Assembly: GCA_900455155.1 (NCBI GenBank)
Contig: UGUC01000001.1
Coordinates: forward strand, 496,001 to 560,000
Length of the DNA stretch: 64,000 nt
Direction: 5' to 3'
Source of the DNA: Providencia stuartii
GTDB lineage: Bacteria > Pseudomonadota > Gammaproteobacteria > Enterobacterales > Enterobacteriaceae
The stretch's first letter is position 1, and the number at the start of each line of letters is the position of its first letter. Positions 19,980 to 31,124 of the stretch are shown piece by piece. Made by a program: the position numbers and the translations under genes. The notes below the pieces were generated by a model that saw only the letters and a list, made by a program, of their open reading frames with translations, was not told the origin of the DNA and ran no database searches.

Positions 19980-20743
19980 TTACCATTTTAGTGATCTAAA
20001 AAATCTTCTTATCTGCAGTAACCATAAGGAAATCCTATTTTCAATATAGCCTTTCTTTCTCCTTGTTGTACTTGGTTTTATTCTGTATTTTTCGATATTA
20101 CTGTTGTCAGCAGTCAACAATGGGTGTTTAATTATTTCAGTAAGAAAATACCCTTTAACTATTTTTTGATTGTAGAATAAACTCCATGCATCAGCTACGT
20201 AATAAGCTTCTTCAAATAATTTGACAAGTTTTTCGCATTCGTTCCGGTGAATTAGATAACAACATGTTCGGGCCAGTTTGTTTGGCTTATACGTCACTTT
20301 TCTAAATGTAATATCACCTATTTTAATTTTATTAAAAAAGCTTAGGGAAATACTTTGTCTCGTACGTAACCCTTCTTGACCACCTAATAAATAGATATGT
20401 TCTTTTTTTAATAGAGATGTTTTTCCATTTTCTAATTCATGGATTAGATACGATAATTGAGCATCAAGTATAGCATCATCTTCAAGGATAATGGCCCATT
20501 CAATATCACTATTAATGATAGTTTTATAAATTAATTGATGGCTTAAACTACATGCAACCTCATTAGCACAAGATGGTTTATTATAATTATAATTCAAAGA
20601 ATTGAGATAATCAGGCTGTAGGTCTTTCCCCTCTATAGCATCCACCATTGTCCACGGTAAATTTTGTATTGACAGAGCATGTGTAATTTTTTCTCGTCGT
20701 TCAATATCCTTCTTTAGTGAAACGATGAAAATAGGAGTTACAT
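19980..20743 (-). CDS. Glycosyltransferase family 25 (LPS biosynthesis), start region disrupted
   Basis: A GT25-type transferase with TPIFIVSLKKDIERREKI near the N-terminus, the region CSLSHQLIYK, and the ILEDDA metal-binding motif about 80 residues in. The family includes LPS galactosyltransferases such as Lob1/LgtB-type enzymes. The only well-placed start is the ATG at 20741-20743 behind a GGAGTAAGGA ribosome site. It is one base out of frame with the coding sequence and would read correctly if one G followed it. Upstream the correct frame stays open with no standard start codon. I take this as a one-base loss. An internal Met at 20648 would delete the conserved start of the fold. Confidence 0.75.
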
Positions 20744-20900
20744 TTTCCTTACTCCAATTTAGCTTGTTTGTTATTACTCTGTATCATACAAAATGCCTTC
20801 TCTATGATCATTAATCACTATAAAACAAGTTACAGCATACTACTTTGCTGAAATCTTCATAATTCATTGTTATTTACATAAAAATAAATTTTTCGGACTA

Positions 20901-20932
20901 TAAGCCAATAACTATGATAGGTTATTGGCTTA
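20901..20932. repeat. Twelve-base inverted repeat, possible terminator after yicC
   Basis: TAAGCCAATAAC and GTTATTGGCTTA form a perfect stem with an eight-base loop, just downstream of yicC on the minus strand. There is no strong T run, so termination is plausible but unproven. Confidence 0.5.
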
Positions 20933-20947
20933 ATATCAATATTCACA

Positions 20948-21811
20948 TCACTCAATATTCTGAATTTGCTCTCTCATTTGTTCTATCAAGACCTTTAACT
21001 CAACTGCAGAGTTAGTCACTTCACTATTGATAGACTTTGACGCTAATGTATTGGATTCACGGTTAAATTCTTGCATCATAAAATCTAAACGTCGGCCATT
21101 TGCATCTTTCTTTTTAAGAATATTGCGGGTCTCTTTAACATGAGCTTCAAGCCTATCAAGCTCTTCAGCGACATCGATACGTTGGGCGAGCAAAATCAGC
21201 TCTTGCTCTAAACGATTACTATCGACTTGAATATCAGCCTCTTCTAACTTCGCCTGTAAACGGTCACGTTGCCATTGTAAAATTTCAGGCATATGCTGAC
21301 GAACTTTGGCTACTTCCACTAAAACACCATCAAGGCGCTGCTCAATAAGAGCGTGTAACGCAGCACCTTCAGCTTCTCGACTTTGAATGAAAGCATCTAA
21401 GGTCTCATCAAGGCCAGCTAATAGCTGCTCACTGATAGCATCTAAATCTTGCTCTTCAGCGGACATAACGCCTGGCCAGCGCAGAATTTCAAGTGGGTTA
21501 ATTTCACCTTCGTGACTGTAGTTTTTCACCCAGTTAGCCGCACTAATAATTTGGCGAGCTAGATCCTCATTAAGGATAAGCTCTCCACGTTTTGCACCAT
21601 CTAATTCAAAACGTAAGTTACACTCGACTTTACCGCGAGTAAGGCGTGCACGGATCCGCTCGCGGATCACCGGTTCAAGGCTTCGAAATTGTTCAGGTAG
21701 GCGGATATATGTTTCTAGGTAACGTTGGTTTACGGAACGCAGCTCCCAGGCCGCACTCCCCCATTCACCCTTGATGTCACGGCGGGCAAAAGCGGTCATA
21801 CTACGGATCAT
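20948..21811 (-). CDS. yicC: YicC-family endoribonuclease/stress protein
   Basis: A 287-residue YicC protein, matching the E. coli length. It begins MIRSMTAFARRD and ends with the conserved region EFNRESNTLASKS and LIEQMREQIQNIE. The family has been described as endoribonucleases linked to small RNA turnover and stationary-phase survival. It is divergent from rph with 122 bases between, the standard enterobacterial arrangement. The frame is intact. Confidence 0.95.
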   Translation of the reverse strand: MIRSMTAFARRDIKGEWGSAAWELRSVNQRYLETYIRLPEQFRSLEPVIRERIRARLTRGKVECNLRFELDGAKRGELILNEDLARQIISAANWVKNYSHEGEINPLEILRWPGVMSAEEQDLDAISEQLLAGLDETLDAFIQSREAEGAALHALIEQRLDGVLVEVAKVRQHMPEILQWQRDRLQAKLEEADIQVDSNRLEQELILLAQRIDVAEELDRLEAHVKETRNILKKKDANGRRLDFMMQEFNRESNTLASKSINSEVTNSAVELKVLIEQMREQIQNIE

Positions 21812-21933
21812 AATTCGTTCCTATCAAAATGAATACTAGAAGGATTATAGCGCTATGCGCGATGTCAGGATAGGCATTATCGGTTTAAGGACGTATAATG
21901 CGCGGCAATTAAGTTGAAAATGGAGATAACACC

Positions 21934-22647
21934 ATGCGTCCAGAAGGCAGAATGGCAGACCAAATGCGTCCGATTAAAATATCACGCAACTATACTAAGC
22001 ATGCGGAAGGCTCTGTTCTTATTGAGTTCGGCGACACTAAGGTGTTATGTAATGCAACAGTAGAGGAAGGTGTACCTCGTTTCCTAAAAGGGCAAGGTCA
22101 AGGTTGGGTTACCGCTGAGTATGGCATGTTACCTCGCGCAACCAACTCACGAAATCAACGTGAAGCAGCCAAAGGGAAGCAAACAGGCCGTACAATGGAA
22201 ATCCAACGCCTGATAGCACGCTCTCTACGTGCTGCGGTTGACCTTAAAAAATTAGGTGAGTACACCATTACCTTAGATTGCGACGTAATACAAGCCGATG
22301 GCGGAACACGTACCGCTGCAATTTCAGGTGCTTGCGTTGCGTTGGTTGATGCCCTCAATAAAATGGTTGAACAGGGTAAACTTGCACAAAGCCCACTAAA
22401 ATCTATGGTTGCAGCAGTTTCTGTCGGAATCGTTGATGGTGAAGCATTGTGCGATCTTGAATATGTCGAAGATTCCGCAGCAGAAACCGATATGAATGTT
22501 GTGATGATGGACGATGGTCGCATGATCGAAGTTCAGGGAACAGCAGAAGGTGAGCCGTTTAGCCATGATGAGCTTTTATCATTATTAGCGCTAGCAAAAA
22601 CGGGGCTAGGATCGATTTTTGAAGCTCAACGAGAAGCGTTGAAATAA
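21934..22647 (+). CDS. rph: Ribonuclease PH
   Basis: A 3'-5' phosphorolytic exoribonuclease that trims tRNA 3' ends. It is 237 residues (238 in E. coli) and intact, unlike the frameshifted rph of E. coli K-12. Visible segments are [13 protein letters not shown] at the start, [15 protein letters not shown]-type sequence (here [17 protein letters not shown]), [16 protein letters not shown] and [17 protein letters not shown] with the catalytic Asp region. It forms the leader cistron for pyrE, and its stop lies 15 bases before the pyrE attenuator. Confidence 0.98.
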   Translation: MRPEGRMADQMRPIKISRNYTKHAEGSVLIEFGDTKVLCNATVEEGVPRFLKGQGQGWVTAEYGMLPRATNSRNQREAAKGKQTGRTMEIQRLIARSLRAAVDLKKLGEYTITLDCDVIQADGGTRTAAISGACVALVDALNKMVEQGKLAQSPLKSMVAAVSVGIVDGEALCDLEYVEDSAAETDMNVVMMDDGRMIEVQGTAEGEPFSHDELLSLLALAKTGLGSIFEAQREALK

Positions 22648-22661
22648 AGTTATTTTTAATA

Positions 22662-22686
22662 GGCGGCTGAAATAGTCGCCTTTTTT
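22662..22686 (+). terminator. pyrE transcription attenuator between rph and pyrE
   Basis: The stem GGCGGCT pairs with AGTCGCC (one G-U pair) and is followed by six T residues, starting 15 bases after the rph stop. T-rich sequence precedes it. In E. coli this arrangement attenuates pyrE: high UTP uncouples the ribosome on rph from RNA polymerase and the hairpin terminates. The same layout here supports conserved UTP control. Confidence 0.8.
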
Positions 22687-22760
22687 ATGTTCGGCGATTT
22701 GGTAAATATCGCCAGAGATATGCAACCTAATATATAGATGTTAACGATTGAGGAGATTGA

Positions 22761-23406
<646 letters not shown>

Positions 23407-23569
23407 TGTATTACACTTTGTTGGCTTTAAACAGAGCCGGAAATTAAGGGTGACTTGCCATAGTTACCCTATCAGTTTGCATAAAAGATGCCGAAGTAGC
23501 AGGCCTCTCTCTACAAGCAGTACTTTAGCTTTCAGTGAGTGTTAACTCAGGGAAATAACCTACTAAAAG

Positions 23570-23600
23570 AAAAAAGCCCTCGCCCAAAGAGTGGGCGGGG
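23570..23600 (-). terminator. Rho-independent terminator after slmA
   Basis: Read on the minus strand, TGGGCG-type sequence forms a nine-base GC-rich stem with one wobble pair and a short loop, followed by six T residues. It begins about 20 bases beyond the slmA stop. Confidence 0.85.
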
Positions 23601-23619
23601 TGAGTAGTAGTTTAATCTG

Positions 23620-24219
23620 TTATTGTAACTGAGCTAAAATTAAAGGCCAGCGAGATTCAAATTCTACCGTTGGGCGATAGCGAAATTCTGAACGGACAAA
23701 ACGCGATAGCATCCCTTCACAAAAAGCAAGTAATTGCGTTGCCAATAGGGATTCATCATGGATAAAGCCTTGACCGTCACGTATTTTTTTCTCTTTTAAT
23801 ACCTGCCGTAGCTGTGACTCAATCCGTTCAAAGAGCTGATTGATACGCCCTTGTAGCCTATCTTGCTCAAACATGAGCGCATGGCCTGTCATAATACGGG
23901 TTAGGCCAGGGTTTTTTTCTGAAAAACCTAAAATAAGCGCTAAAATCAATTTAATACGAGTTAACGTATCTTTTTCATCATTCAGGATAAGATTGATACG
24001 CGATACTAAAGAGTCCTCAATAAACTCAATTAAACTATCGAACATTTTGGTTTTACTTGGAAAATGTCGATAGAGTGCGGCTTCTGATACACCAACATTT
24101 GCCGCTAGTTTTGCGGTTGTAATTCGTTGACTACCATCACTACTTTCTAACATCAGCGCAAGTGATTGTAAAATCTCTTCGCGCCTGTTGCGTTTTTTTG
24201 TTATCGCTTTTTCTGCCAT
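23620..24219 (-). CDS. slmA: Nucleoid occlusion factor SlmA
   Basis: A TetR-family DNA-binding protein that, bound to its chromosomal sites, blocks FtsZ ring assembly over the nucleoid. It is 199 residues (198 in E. coli). The helix-turn-helix region reads [34 protein letters not shown] around residues 37-70, and the C-terminus is the FtsZ-binding ligand-domain fold ([14 protein letters not shown]). It stands between pyrE and dut as in other enterobacteria, though here more than 500 bases separate it from dut. Confidence 0.96.
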   Translation of the reverse strand: MAEKAITKKRNRREEILQSLALMLESSDGSQRITTAKLAANVGVSEAALYRHFPSKTKMFDSLIEFIEDSLVSRINLILNDEKDTLTRIKLILALILGFSEKNPGLTRIMTGHALMFEQDRLQGRINQLFERIESQLRQVLKEKKIRDGQGFIHDESLLATQLLAFCEGMLSRFVRSEFRYRPTVEFESRWPLILAQLQ

Positions 24220-24752
24220 GTCTGATAAGACCCCTGCTAAAACAGCAAAACAAACTATCTAAAATTTTGCCCTGAGTAAATAGCCATCAAAGGGCAAAAA
24301 GAAGATAAAATAGGACGGTTTGTATGAGAGCTTATTAATTCCAAAGGTCTATTCTTGTTATCTATGGTTAGATGCACGCTCGTAACACTTCGTGTTAAAT
24401 GAAGATATAACTATTCCTTGTTGTTGGAACGCTTTAAGTCCTCTGAACACGTTAGCGTATCAGCCCTCAATACGGTAAGACTTGAGGTTTTTTGTTAGAG
24501 ATATCAAACAAACGTAGCACAACACATTCAACTCATCATTATTGTTAGCATTATTAAGACCCGTTGCATCAACGGATCTTTTGTCGTGATAAACAAGTGA
24601 GGGTTGAATAACAATACCTCTGGTAACAGAGCCCTTTTACTATAACGACACCGCCTATTTTCCGGTTAATTTACTGATAATTTTATTTTTATTCCGCCAC
24701 TTAACATAGCGTTGATATTACCAGTAAAGCTTTGAATTAGGATTATGCAGAT
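24220..24752. other. Long slmA-dut intergenic region, no protein gene seen
   Basis: In related bacteria slmA and dut lie close together, but here 533 bases separate them. I find no convincing reading frame. It contains three small hairpins: AACAC/GTGTT near 24390, a terminator-like hairpin at 24465-24493, and CCGTTG-CAT-CAACGG followed by ATCTTTT at 24561-24582. A plus-strand small RNA ending at one of these is possible. Confidence 0.4.
24465..24493 (+). terminator. Terminator-like hairpin in the slmA-dut gap
   Basis: CCTCAA and TTGAGG pair around an eleven-base loop and are followed by six T residues on the plus strand, although no plus-strand gene lies upstream. It may end an unannotated small RNA. 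Confidence 0.5.
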
Positions 24753-25208
24753 TTATTGACGACCTGAATGACCGAAACCACCGGCTCCACGCTCTGTAGC
24801 ATCAAAGTCATCGACGATATTAAATTCTGCTTGAACAACGGGTACAAAGACCATTTGAGCCATGCGCTCACCTGGTTCTATTGTAAAGGTCTGGTTGCCT
24901 CTATTCCAAACAGACACCATCAGTTGGCCTTGATAGTCAGAGTCAATTAAGCCTACTAAATTACCGAGTACCACGCCGTGCTTATGACCGAGGCCTGAAC
25001 GAGGAAGGATCACCGCTGCAAGTTGCTCATCAGCAATATGGATAGCGAGGCCAGTAGGAATTAGTTCAGTCTGACCGGGTGCCAAATCAATTGGCGCGTC
25101 AAGGCAGGCACGTAGATCTAACCCTGCGGAGCCAGATGTCGCATAAGTTGGTAACGGAAATTCATTACCAATACGGGGATCAAGAATTTTTAGATCAATT
25201 TTTTTCAT
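24753..25208 (-). CDS. dut: Deoxyuridine 5'-triphosphate nucleotidohydrolase (dUTPase)
   Basis: Hydrolyses dUTP to dUMP, keeping uracil out of DNA and feeding thymidylate synthesis. It is 151 residues with the five trimeric-dUTPase motifs: [28 protein letters not shown] (catalytic Asp), [11 protein letters not shown] and the C-terminal [11 protein letters not shown]. The start overlaps the coaBC 3' end by 14 bases, as expected for the coaBC-dut operon. Confidence 0.97.
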   Translation of the reverse strand: MKKIDLKILDPRIGNEFPLPTYATSGSAGLDLRACLDAPIDLAPGQTELIPTGLAIHIADEQLAAVILPRSGLGHKHGVVLGNLVGLIDSDYQGQLMVSVWNRGNQTFTIEPGERMAQMVFVPVVQAEFNIVDDFDATERGAGGFGHSGRQ

Positions 25209-26400
25209 AACGTTGAAGTATCTCGTCTAATAAACGGTGGCTTAATTCAAGTTTACTACTGTGTGGTAAACGGACATCACCAAAGGCATCGAAAAGATGT
25301 AACGCATTATTATCACTGTTAAAACCATTATCAGCGAGAGAAACATCATTCGCGCAAATTAGATCCAACTGTTTTTGTTGGCGCTTTTGGCGTGCGTATT
25401 CTTCCACATTTTGGGTTTCGGCTGCAAACCCAACCACATAAGGGCGATTTTGCGTTAACTGACCAACACTCGCAACAATATCTGGGTTTTTAACTAATGT
25501 AATGGCAACTTCATCACCTTGCTTTTTGATTTTATTTTCTGCGATGGTTTTTGCACGATAATCAGCAACGGCAGCACAACCAATAAAGATATCCTGTTGT
25601 GCAATAGTGTGGTGGACTTGCTCATACATATCGAGAGCGCTGATAACATCAACCCGTGTGACTCCGGAGGGCGTTGCTAAATTCACTGGGCCAGCGATTA
25701 AAGTGACTTGTGCCCCGCGTTGGCTTGCCGCTTCGGCGATTGCAAAACCCATTTTCCCAGAACTGTGATTACTGATAAAACGGACGGGATCTAAGTCTTC
25801 ACGAGTAGGTCCAGCAGTAATCATGATTTTTACACCTTGTAAGTCTGTTCGAGAGCGGAAATGCTCGCAGGTTAGGCGTACTATCTCGAGTGGGTCTATC
25901 ATTCGACCCGGCCCAACGTCGCCACAGGCTTGGCTACCATTATCTGGACCCCAGATAATATATTGACGTTGTTTCAGTTTAATTAAATTTTCTTGTGTTG
26001 CGGTTGCCCGATACATTTGTTGGTTCATGGCAGGTACAACAGCAATGGGGGCTGCCGAAGCTAAACAAATTGTCGTGAGTAGGTCATTAGCCATACCTGA
26101 AGTGACCCGAGCAATTAAATCTGCGGTAGCCGGCGCTAATATGATGATATCTGCCCATTTGGCCAATTCAATATGGCCCATTGCGGCCTCAGCAGCGGGA
26201 TCAAGTAAATCATCAGAGACAGGATGACCGGAAACCGCTTGTAGCGTCAAAGGGGTTATAAAGGCTTTTGCACCATGGGTCATAACAACACGAACTATTG
26301 CGCCTTCATCACGTAACCGACGGGTTAGTTCAGGAATTTTATACGCGGCAATACCACCACTAATGCCGAGAACTATTTTTTTACCTAATAGCTGTGTCAT
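25195..26400 (-). CDS. coaBC: Bifunctional phosphopantothenoylcysteine decarboxylase/phosphopantothenate-cysteine ligase
   Basis: Two steps of coenzyme A synthesis in one protein of about 401 residues. The N-terminal CoaC flavodomain has [34 protein letters not shown] and the active-site Cys in [13 protein letters not shown]. The C-terminal CoaB ligase begins near [10 protein letters not shown] and includes [14 protein letters not shown] and the [10 protein letters not shown] segment. I prefer the ATG at 26400 (MTQLLGKK), but a Met four codons upstream is also in frame. It is divergent from radC and overlaps dut downstream. Confidence 0.96.
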   Translation of the reverse strand: MTQLLGKKIVLGISGGIAAYKIPELTRRLRDEGAIVRVVMTHGAKAFITPLTLQAVSGHPVSDDLLDPAAEAAMGHIELAKWADIIILAPATADLIARVTSGMANDLLTTICLASAAPIAVVPAMNQQMYRATATQENLIKLKQRQYIIWGPDNGSQACGDVGPGRMIDPLEIVRLTCEHFRSRTDLQGVKIMITAGPTREDLDPVRFISNHSSGKMGFAIAEAASQRGAQVTLIAGPVNLATPSGVTRVDVISALDMYEQVHHTIAQQDIFIGCAAVADYRAKTIAENKIKKQGDEVAITLVKNPDIVASVGQLTQNRPYVVGFAAETQNVEEYARQKRQQKQLDLICANDVSLADNGFNSDNNALHLFDAFGDVRLPHSSKLELSHRLLDEILQRYEKN

Positions 26401-26585
26401 GGTTCTATCCATCTAATTATCGTGAAGAGCATCTTATCATATCAGAAATATCGTTGAGAGCACTGTATATATCATCACCCTTTTATTTTTGCGAAGCGCT
26501 ACGCAAATTCACCAGTTATGCGTTGTTGTGCCTATCGTCTGCATATAAAAGTGAGAGCGCAAAAGGAGAAATTAGGGGGGTGATG

Positions 26586-27253
26586 ATGGAATATGAAGAG
26601 AACTTACAGCCAAGGGAAAAAACTGTTAGCTTATGGTGCGGTAGCACTGACTGACGTAGAGCTATTAGCGATTTTTTTACGAACAGGTAGGCAAGGGGAA
26701 TCAGTAATTGAACTTGCGGAACGTTTGCTCAAAGAGTTCGGTTCTTTATACCTTCTTTTACAAGCGGATTACTCAAAGCTGTCGAAATGCAAGGGAATTG
26801 GTGTGTGTAAGTTCTCCCAACTTCAGGCAATTAGTGAGCTGGCACGCCGGTTTTTTTGCTGAACAATTTTTATATGAAGATGTGATATCAGACCCAAACC
26901 TATTAAAAATGAGGTTAGTCGAGCTATTTTCTGGTCAAGAAAGAGAGGTTTTCACCGTCTTATTTTTGAACAATCAACATCAAATTATTAGCTACGAAGA
27001 GTTATTTAGGGGAACGATCAATCGGGTAGAGGTGCATCCTCGAGAAATCATTCGTTTTGCAATGAAAATGAATGCCAGTGCGATTATATTGGCACATAAC
27101 CATCCTTCAGGTAACCCAGAGCCGAGTGACGCTGATAGGCAAGTGACGTTTCGTATTAAGGAGGCTTGTACTTTAATGGGGATTAAATTACTTGACCATT
27201 TTGTTGTTGGGCATAAAAATTGTGTTTCGTTTCTTGAACGAGGGTGGTTGTAA
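26586..27253 (+). CDS. radC: RadC family protein (JAB-like metalloprotein), frame broken twice
   Basis: A 221-residue RadC protein after repair, one less than in E. coli. It comprises a helix-hairpin-helix region ([15 protein letters not shown]) and a C-terminal JAB1/MPN-like domain with the metal site [16 protein letters not shown]. Frames break at A6 26617-26622 (restores [13 protein letters not shown]) and T7 26851-26857 (restores LARRFFAEQF). RadC was named for a repair mutant later shown to be recG, so its true role is unclear. It is transcribed toward rpmBG. Confidence 0.93.
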
Positions 27254-27298
27254 AAGCATTTTTTTGACTAAAAAATGACAACTTTTGCCGCATTGGGC

Positions 27299-27327
27299 TT
27301 GAGTGAGAACGATTGAAAGCGTATACT
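27299..27327 (+). promoter_or_regulatory. Sigma-70 promoter of rpmB-rpmG
   Basis: TTGAGT at 27299-27304 and TATACT at 27322-27327 are separated by the optimal 17 bases. They stand about 180 bases before rpmB, giving a long mRNA leader. Confidence 0.7.
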
Positions 27328-27361
27328 ACGCCACCTTTGAGGATCTTGGGTTTGGCGAGAA

Positions 27362-27436
27362 GAGCCTATCTCAGTAAATTTTTTTACTAAGATGATAACA
27401 TTCTTTTCAGTCAATAAAGTTTGCTGAGATGGGCTC
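27362..27436 (+). promoter_or_regulatory. Structured leader of the rpmBG mRNA
   Basis: GAGCCTATCTCAG (27362-27374) pairs with CTGAGATGGGCTC (27424-27436) with one G-U pair, closing a 49-base loop. It is placed between the promoter and rpmB. Ribosomal protein mRNAs often carry such structures for autogenous control, but no regulator is identified. Confidence 0.5.
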
Positions 27437-27484
27437 CTAAGCCTGACGAGGCGGCCATACCCAGAACAAAAAAGCTCGAGCTGA

Positions 27485-27742
<258 letters not shown>

Positions 27743-27750
27743 GGAGCTAA

Positions 27751-27921
<171 letters not shown>

Positions 27922-27936
27922 TTTTTGTTTTCTTAT

Positions 27937-27965
27937 AAAAAACCCAGCTTTGGCTGGGTTTTTTT
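27937..27965 (+). terminator. Rho-independent terminator after rpmG
   Basis: AAACCCAGC pairs with GCTGGGTTT around a four-base loop and runs into seven T residues. It separates rpmBG from the LPS core cluster. Confidence 0.93.
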
Positions 27966-28118
27966 ATTTTAAAAATCAAAAAGCTATGACGATAGGCATT
28001 CAAAGCTATATCGATTATTACTAAAGTAGTAACATGTTTATTATTGATTGAATTAATAGTGTTAGTTTTTGTCAAAGAACTATGTCATTTTACGTATAGA
28101 TATAATTAAGAGTGTCTG

Positions 28119-29184
28119 GTGAAAAAACAGTTTAAAAAAATTCTTGTTATCAAGATGCGGTTTCATGGGGATATGTTACTGACGACGCCCGTCATCAGTA
28201 CATTAAAACAAAAACTATCCTGATGCCGAGATTGACGTGTTACTTTATCAAGATACGATCCCTATTTTGTCTGAAAATAGGGAAATTCATGCCTTATATG
28301 GTATGAAAGGTAAAAAGGCTAATGGTCTAAGTAAAGCATGTAATTTTATTCGTTTATTATTCAAACTACGCCGTAATAAGTATGATTTAGTTGTGAATCT
28401 AGCCGACCAATGGATGGTGTCTCTTCTGGTGCGTTCTATCCCTGCCCAAATGAAAATCTCCCATAAATTTGATCATCGAGATTCCAAATATTGGCTAAAT
28501 AGCTTTACACACTTGACCGAGCCTCATGGTGAACACGTTGTTATGAATAATCTTTCTGTGCTTGAACCGTTAAAAATAACGAATCTAAAAACCAATTTAA
28601 CGATGTCATACACAGAAGAAGATTGGAAAAATATCGATCAAAAGTTATTAGAGCTAGGTGTACACAGCAGTTATGTGGTGATCCAGCCAACCGCACGGCA
28701 GATATTTAAATGTTGGGATGATGAAAAATTTGCACAAGTCATTGATGCATTACAATCTCGTGGGTATCAGGTTGTTTTGACTTCAGGGCCGAGTAAAGAA
28801 GACCTAAACTGTATTGAGACGATTGCTTCTCATTGCCAAACCAAGCCTATTACTGAATTGGCAGGTAAAACGACGTTTCCTGAGCTTGGTGCCTTAATTG
28901 CGCATGCCGCGTTATTTATCGGGGTTGATTCAGCACCGATGCATATTGCAGCGGCTGTAAATACACCAATAGTGTGTTTGTTTGGCGCAACGAATAATGT
29001 ATTTTGGCGTCCGTGGAGTGATAATGTTGTGCAGTTTTGGGCGGGTGATTATGAGGCGATGCCACCAAGAGAAAAGCTCGATAGAACTAAAAAATATCTT
29101 TCTATCATTCCCGCATCTGATGTTATTGAGGCAACAGAAAAAATGCTGCCTATGAATATTCGTTCAATAATGACAAGGCTCTGA
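28119..29184 (+). CDS. waaQ: LPS heptosyltransferase III, WaaQ-like (GT9), frame broken once
   Basis: A cytoplasmic GT9 transferase that adds heptose III to the LPS inner core from ADP-heptose. Repaired length is about 354 residues (344 in E. coli). The N-terminus KILVIKMRFHGDMLLTTPVI and the C-terminal LFIGVDSAPMHIAAAVNTP motif are typical. The frame breaks at A5 28210-28214, where one A too many separates TLKQ from NYPDAEIDV. I choose the GTG at 28119, preceded by AAGAG, as start. It is the first gene of a rightward waa operon with waaG and waaP. Confidence 0.9.
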
Positions 29185-29185
29185 G

Positions 29186-30310
29186 ATGATTTTGGCATTT
29201 TGTCTGTACAAGTATTTTCCATTCGGTGGTTTGCAGCGTGATTTTTTGCGTATTGCATTAGCATGTCAGGCAAGAGGACAGCAGATCCGCGTCTATACTC
29301 AATCATGGGATGGCGATAAACCTGCAGGGTTTGAAATTATCATTGTGCCTGTGACTTCTAAAACCAACCATGGACGTAATGCGCAGTATTGTGAGTGGGT
29401 TCAGGCACATATTAAACAACATCCTGTAGCTCGTGTGGTTGGCTTTAATAAGATGCCGGGCTTAGACGTTTACTATGCAGCGGATGTTTGTTACGCAGAA
29501 AAAGTCGCCAATGAAAAAGGTTTTTTCTACAAATTGACGCCTCGCTATAAACATTATGCCCAGTTTGAAAAAGCGGTGTTTCAGACAGGAAAGCCGACTA
29601 AGCTATTAATGTTAACACCTCATCAAATTGCACATTTTAAAAAACACTATGCTACAGAAGCGTCGCGTTTTTATATGCTGCCGCCGGGGATTGCGCAAGA
29701 TAGAAAATACGATAAACAAATCCCCAATGCGCGGCAAATTTATCGAGAGAAAAATCAGATACCTCAGTCAGCGTATTTGTTGTTGCAGGTCGGTTCCGAC
29801 TTTAAGCGTAAAGGGGTCGATAGAACCTTAAGAGCGATGGCTGCATTGCCTGAGGAGATTAAGAAAAATACGTTATTAATGGTAGTTGGGCAGGATAAGC
29901 CTGAAAAATATCAGCGTCTAGCAAATACACTGGGTATAGGTAAACAAGTCTCCTTTTTTAGTGGGCGTAATGATGTTGCTGAGCTAATGGCAGCGGCTGA
30001 TATCTTAATGCATCCAGCATACCAAGAAGCGGCGGGTATTGTGTTGCTGGAAGCTATAACAGCAGGTTTACCCATTATTGTTACGGAAGTTTGTGGTTAT
30101 GCTTCATTTATTGCTGATGCTCAATGCGGTATTGTGATCCGTGAACCATTTGAGCAAAAAACGTTAGATTCTGCGCTTTCAGAAAGCCTGCAAAATAAAC
30201 AACAATTAAAAAATTGGGCAGAAAAGGCGCGGCATTTTGCGGATACAGAGGACTTATATAGTTTACCTGAAAAAGCGGCTGATATTATTTTAGGACATCT
30301 AGATGATTGA
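29186..30310 (+). CDS. waaG: LPS core glucosyltransferase I, WaaG (GT4)
   Basis: Transfers glucose from UDP-glucose to heptose II, starting the outer core. It is a 374-residue GT-B fold enzyme. The opening [22 protein letters not shown] matches WaaG, and the C-terminal donor site has [11 protein letters not shown] and [21 protein letters not shown], with the conserved EX7E pair. It begins two bases after waaQ and overlaps waaP by eight bases, so the three are translationally linked. Confidence 0.93.
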   Translation: MILAFCLYKYFPFGGLQRDFLRIALACQARGQQIRVYTQSWDGDKPAGFEIIIVPVTSKTNHGRNAQYCEWVQAHIKQHPVARVVGFNKMPGLDVYYAADVCYAEKVANEKGFFYKLTPRYKHYAQFEKAVFQTGKPTKLLMLTPHQIAHFKKHYATEASRFYMLPPGIAQDRKYDKQIPNARQIYREKNQIPQSAYLLLQVGSDFKRKGVDRTLRAMAALPEEIKKNTLLMVVGQDKPEKYQRLANTLGIGKQVSFFSGRNDVAELMAAADILMHPAYQEAAGIVLLEAITAGLPIIVTEVCGYASFIADAQCGIVIREPFEQKTLDSALSESLQNKQQLKNWAEKARHFADTEDLYSLPEKAADIILGHLDD

Positions 30311-31100
30311 ACTTAAAACACCTTTTAGTGAGCTATGGAAAAATAAAGATCCTTTTGTTGAAACTGAGCAGTTAGAAGGTGAGGTTTTTCGTCAGCTAGA
30401 AAGTCGCAAAACATTGCGCTTTGAGCTTGGTGGTGAGAGCTATTTTATCAAAATCCATTATGGTACAAGCTTAAAAGAGGTGTTAAAAAACCTGTTTTCA
30501 TTAAGGCTACCAGTATTGGGGGCTGATAGGGAGTGGAACGCAATTCATCGGCTAACAAAAGCGGGTGTGGATACGATGGATGGCCGTGCATTTGGGCAAA
30601 AGGGTGTGAATCCGCTACGCCGCCATTCCTTTATTATTACGAAAGATTTAACGCCAACGGTGAGTTTGGAAGATTACTGTGCAAATTGGCCAAGCCTAGC
30701 GCCTGATTTTAGAGTTAAACAATTGATTATTCGCCGTGTTGCTCAAATGGTACGTAAAATGCACGCCGTTGGTATTAATCACCGCGACTGTTATATTTGC
30801 CATTTTTTACTACACTTGCCTTTCTCAGGTGAAGAGCAGGATTTGAAAATCTCGGTGATAGATTTACATCGAGCGCAACTTAGAAAGAAGGTTCCAACTC
30901 GTTGGCGTGATAAAGATCTTATTGGGTTATACTTTTCTTCATTAAATATCGGCCTAACAAGCAGAGATATTTTCCGTTTCATGAAGGTTTACTTTGATTT
31001 GCCTTTACGAGAAATTTTAAAAGAAGAACAAGCTTTGGTACTCAAAGCAGGAAGCAAGGCAAAAAAAATCCAAGAGCGTACAAAACGCCGTGGTTTATAG
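30303..31100 (+). CDS. waaP: LPS core heptose(I) kinase WaaP
   Basis: Phosphorylates heptose I of the inner core, a step important for outer-membrane barrier function. It is 265 residues with a protein-kinase-like fold. The catalytic loop is [14 protein letters not shown] and the metal-binding motif is SVIDLHRAQ. The N-terminal [16 protein letters not shown] is the WaaP family opening. It overlaps waaG by eight bases. A second core kinase, WaaY, is encoded at 12.0 kb. Confidence 0.95.
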   Translation: MIELKTPFSELWKNKDPFVETEQLEGEVFRQLESRKTLRFELGGESYFIKIHYGTSLKEVLKNLFSLRLPVLGADREWNAIHRLTKAGVDTMDGRAFGQKGVNPLRRHSFIITKDLTPTVSLEDYCANWPSLAPDFRVKQLIIRRVAQMVRKMHAVGINHRDCYICHFLLHLPFSGEEQDLKISVIDLHRAQLRKKVPTRWRDKDLIGLYFSSLNIGLTSRDIFRFMKVYFDLPLREILKEEQALVLKAGSKAKKIQERTKRRGL

Positions 31101-31124
31101 ATAAACAATTTGTTGGGGTCTTAT

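Noticed and set aside
24220-24752. Decayed protein gene in the slmA-dut gap
   Set aside because: No frame in either direction showed a family resemblance; small-RNA or spacer sequence fits better.
27922-28118. ops/JUMPstart element for RfaH control before waaQ
   Set aside because: I looked for the GGCGGTAG core and found only AAGTAGTAACATG, which does not match well enough to claim it.
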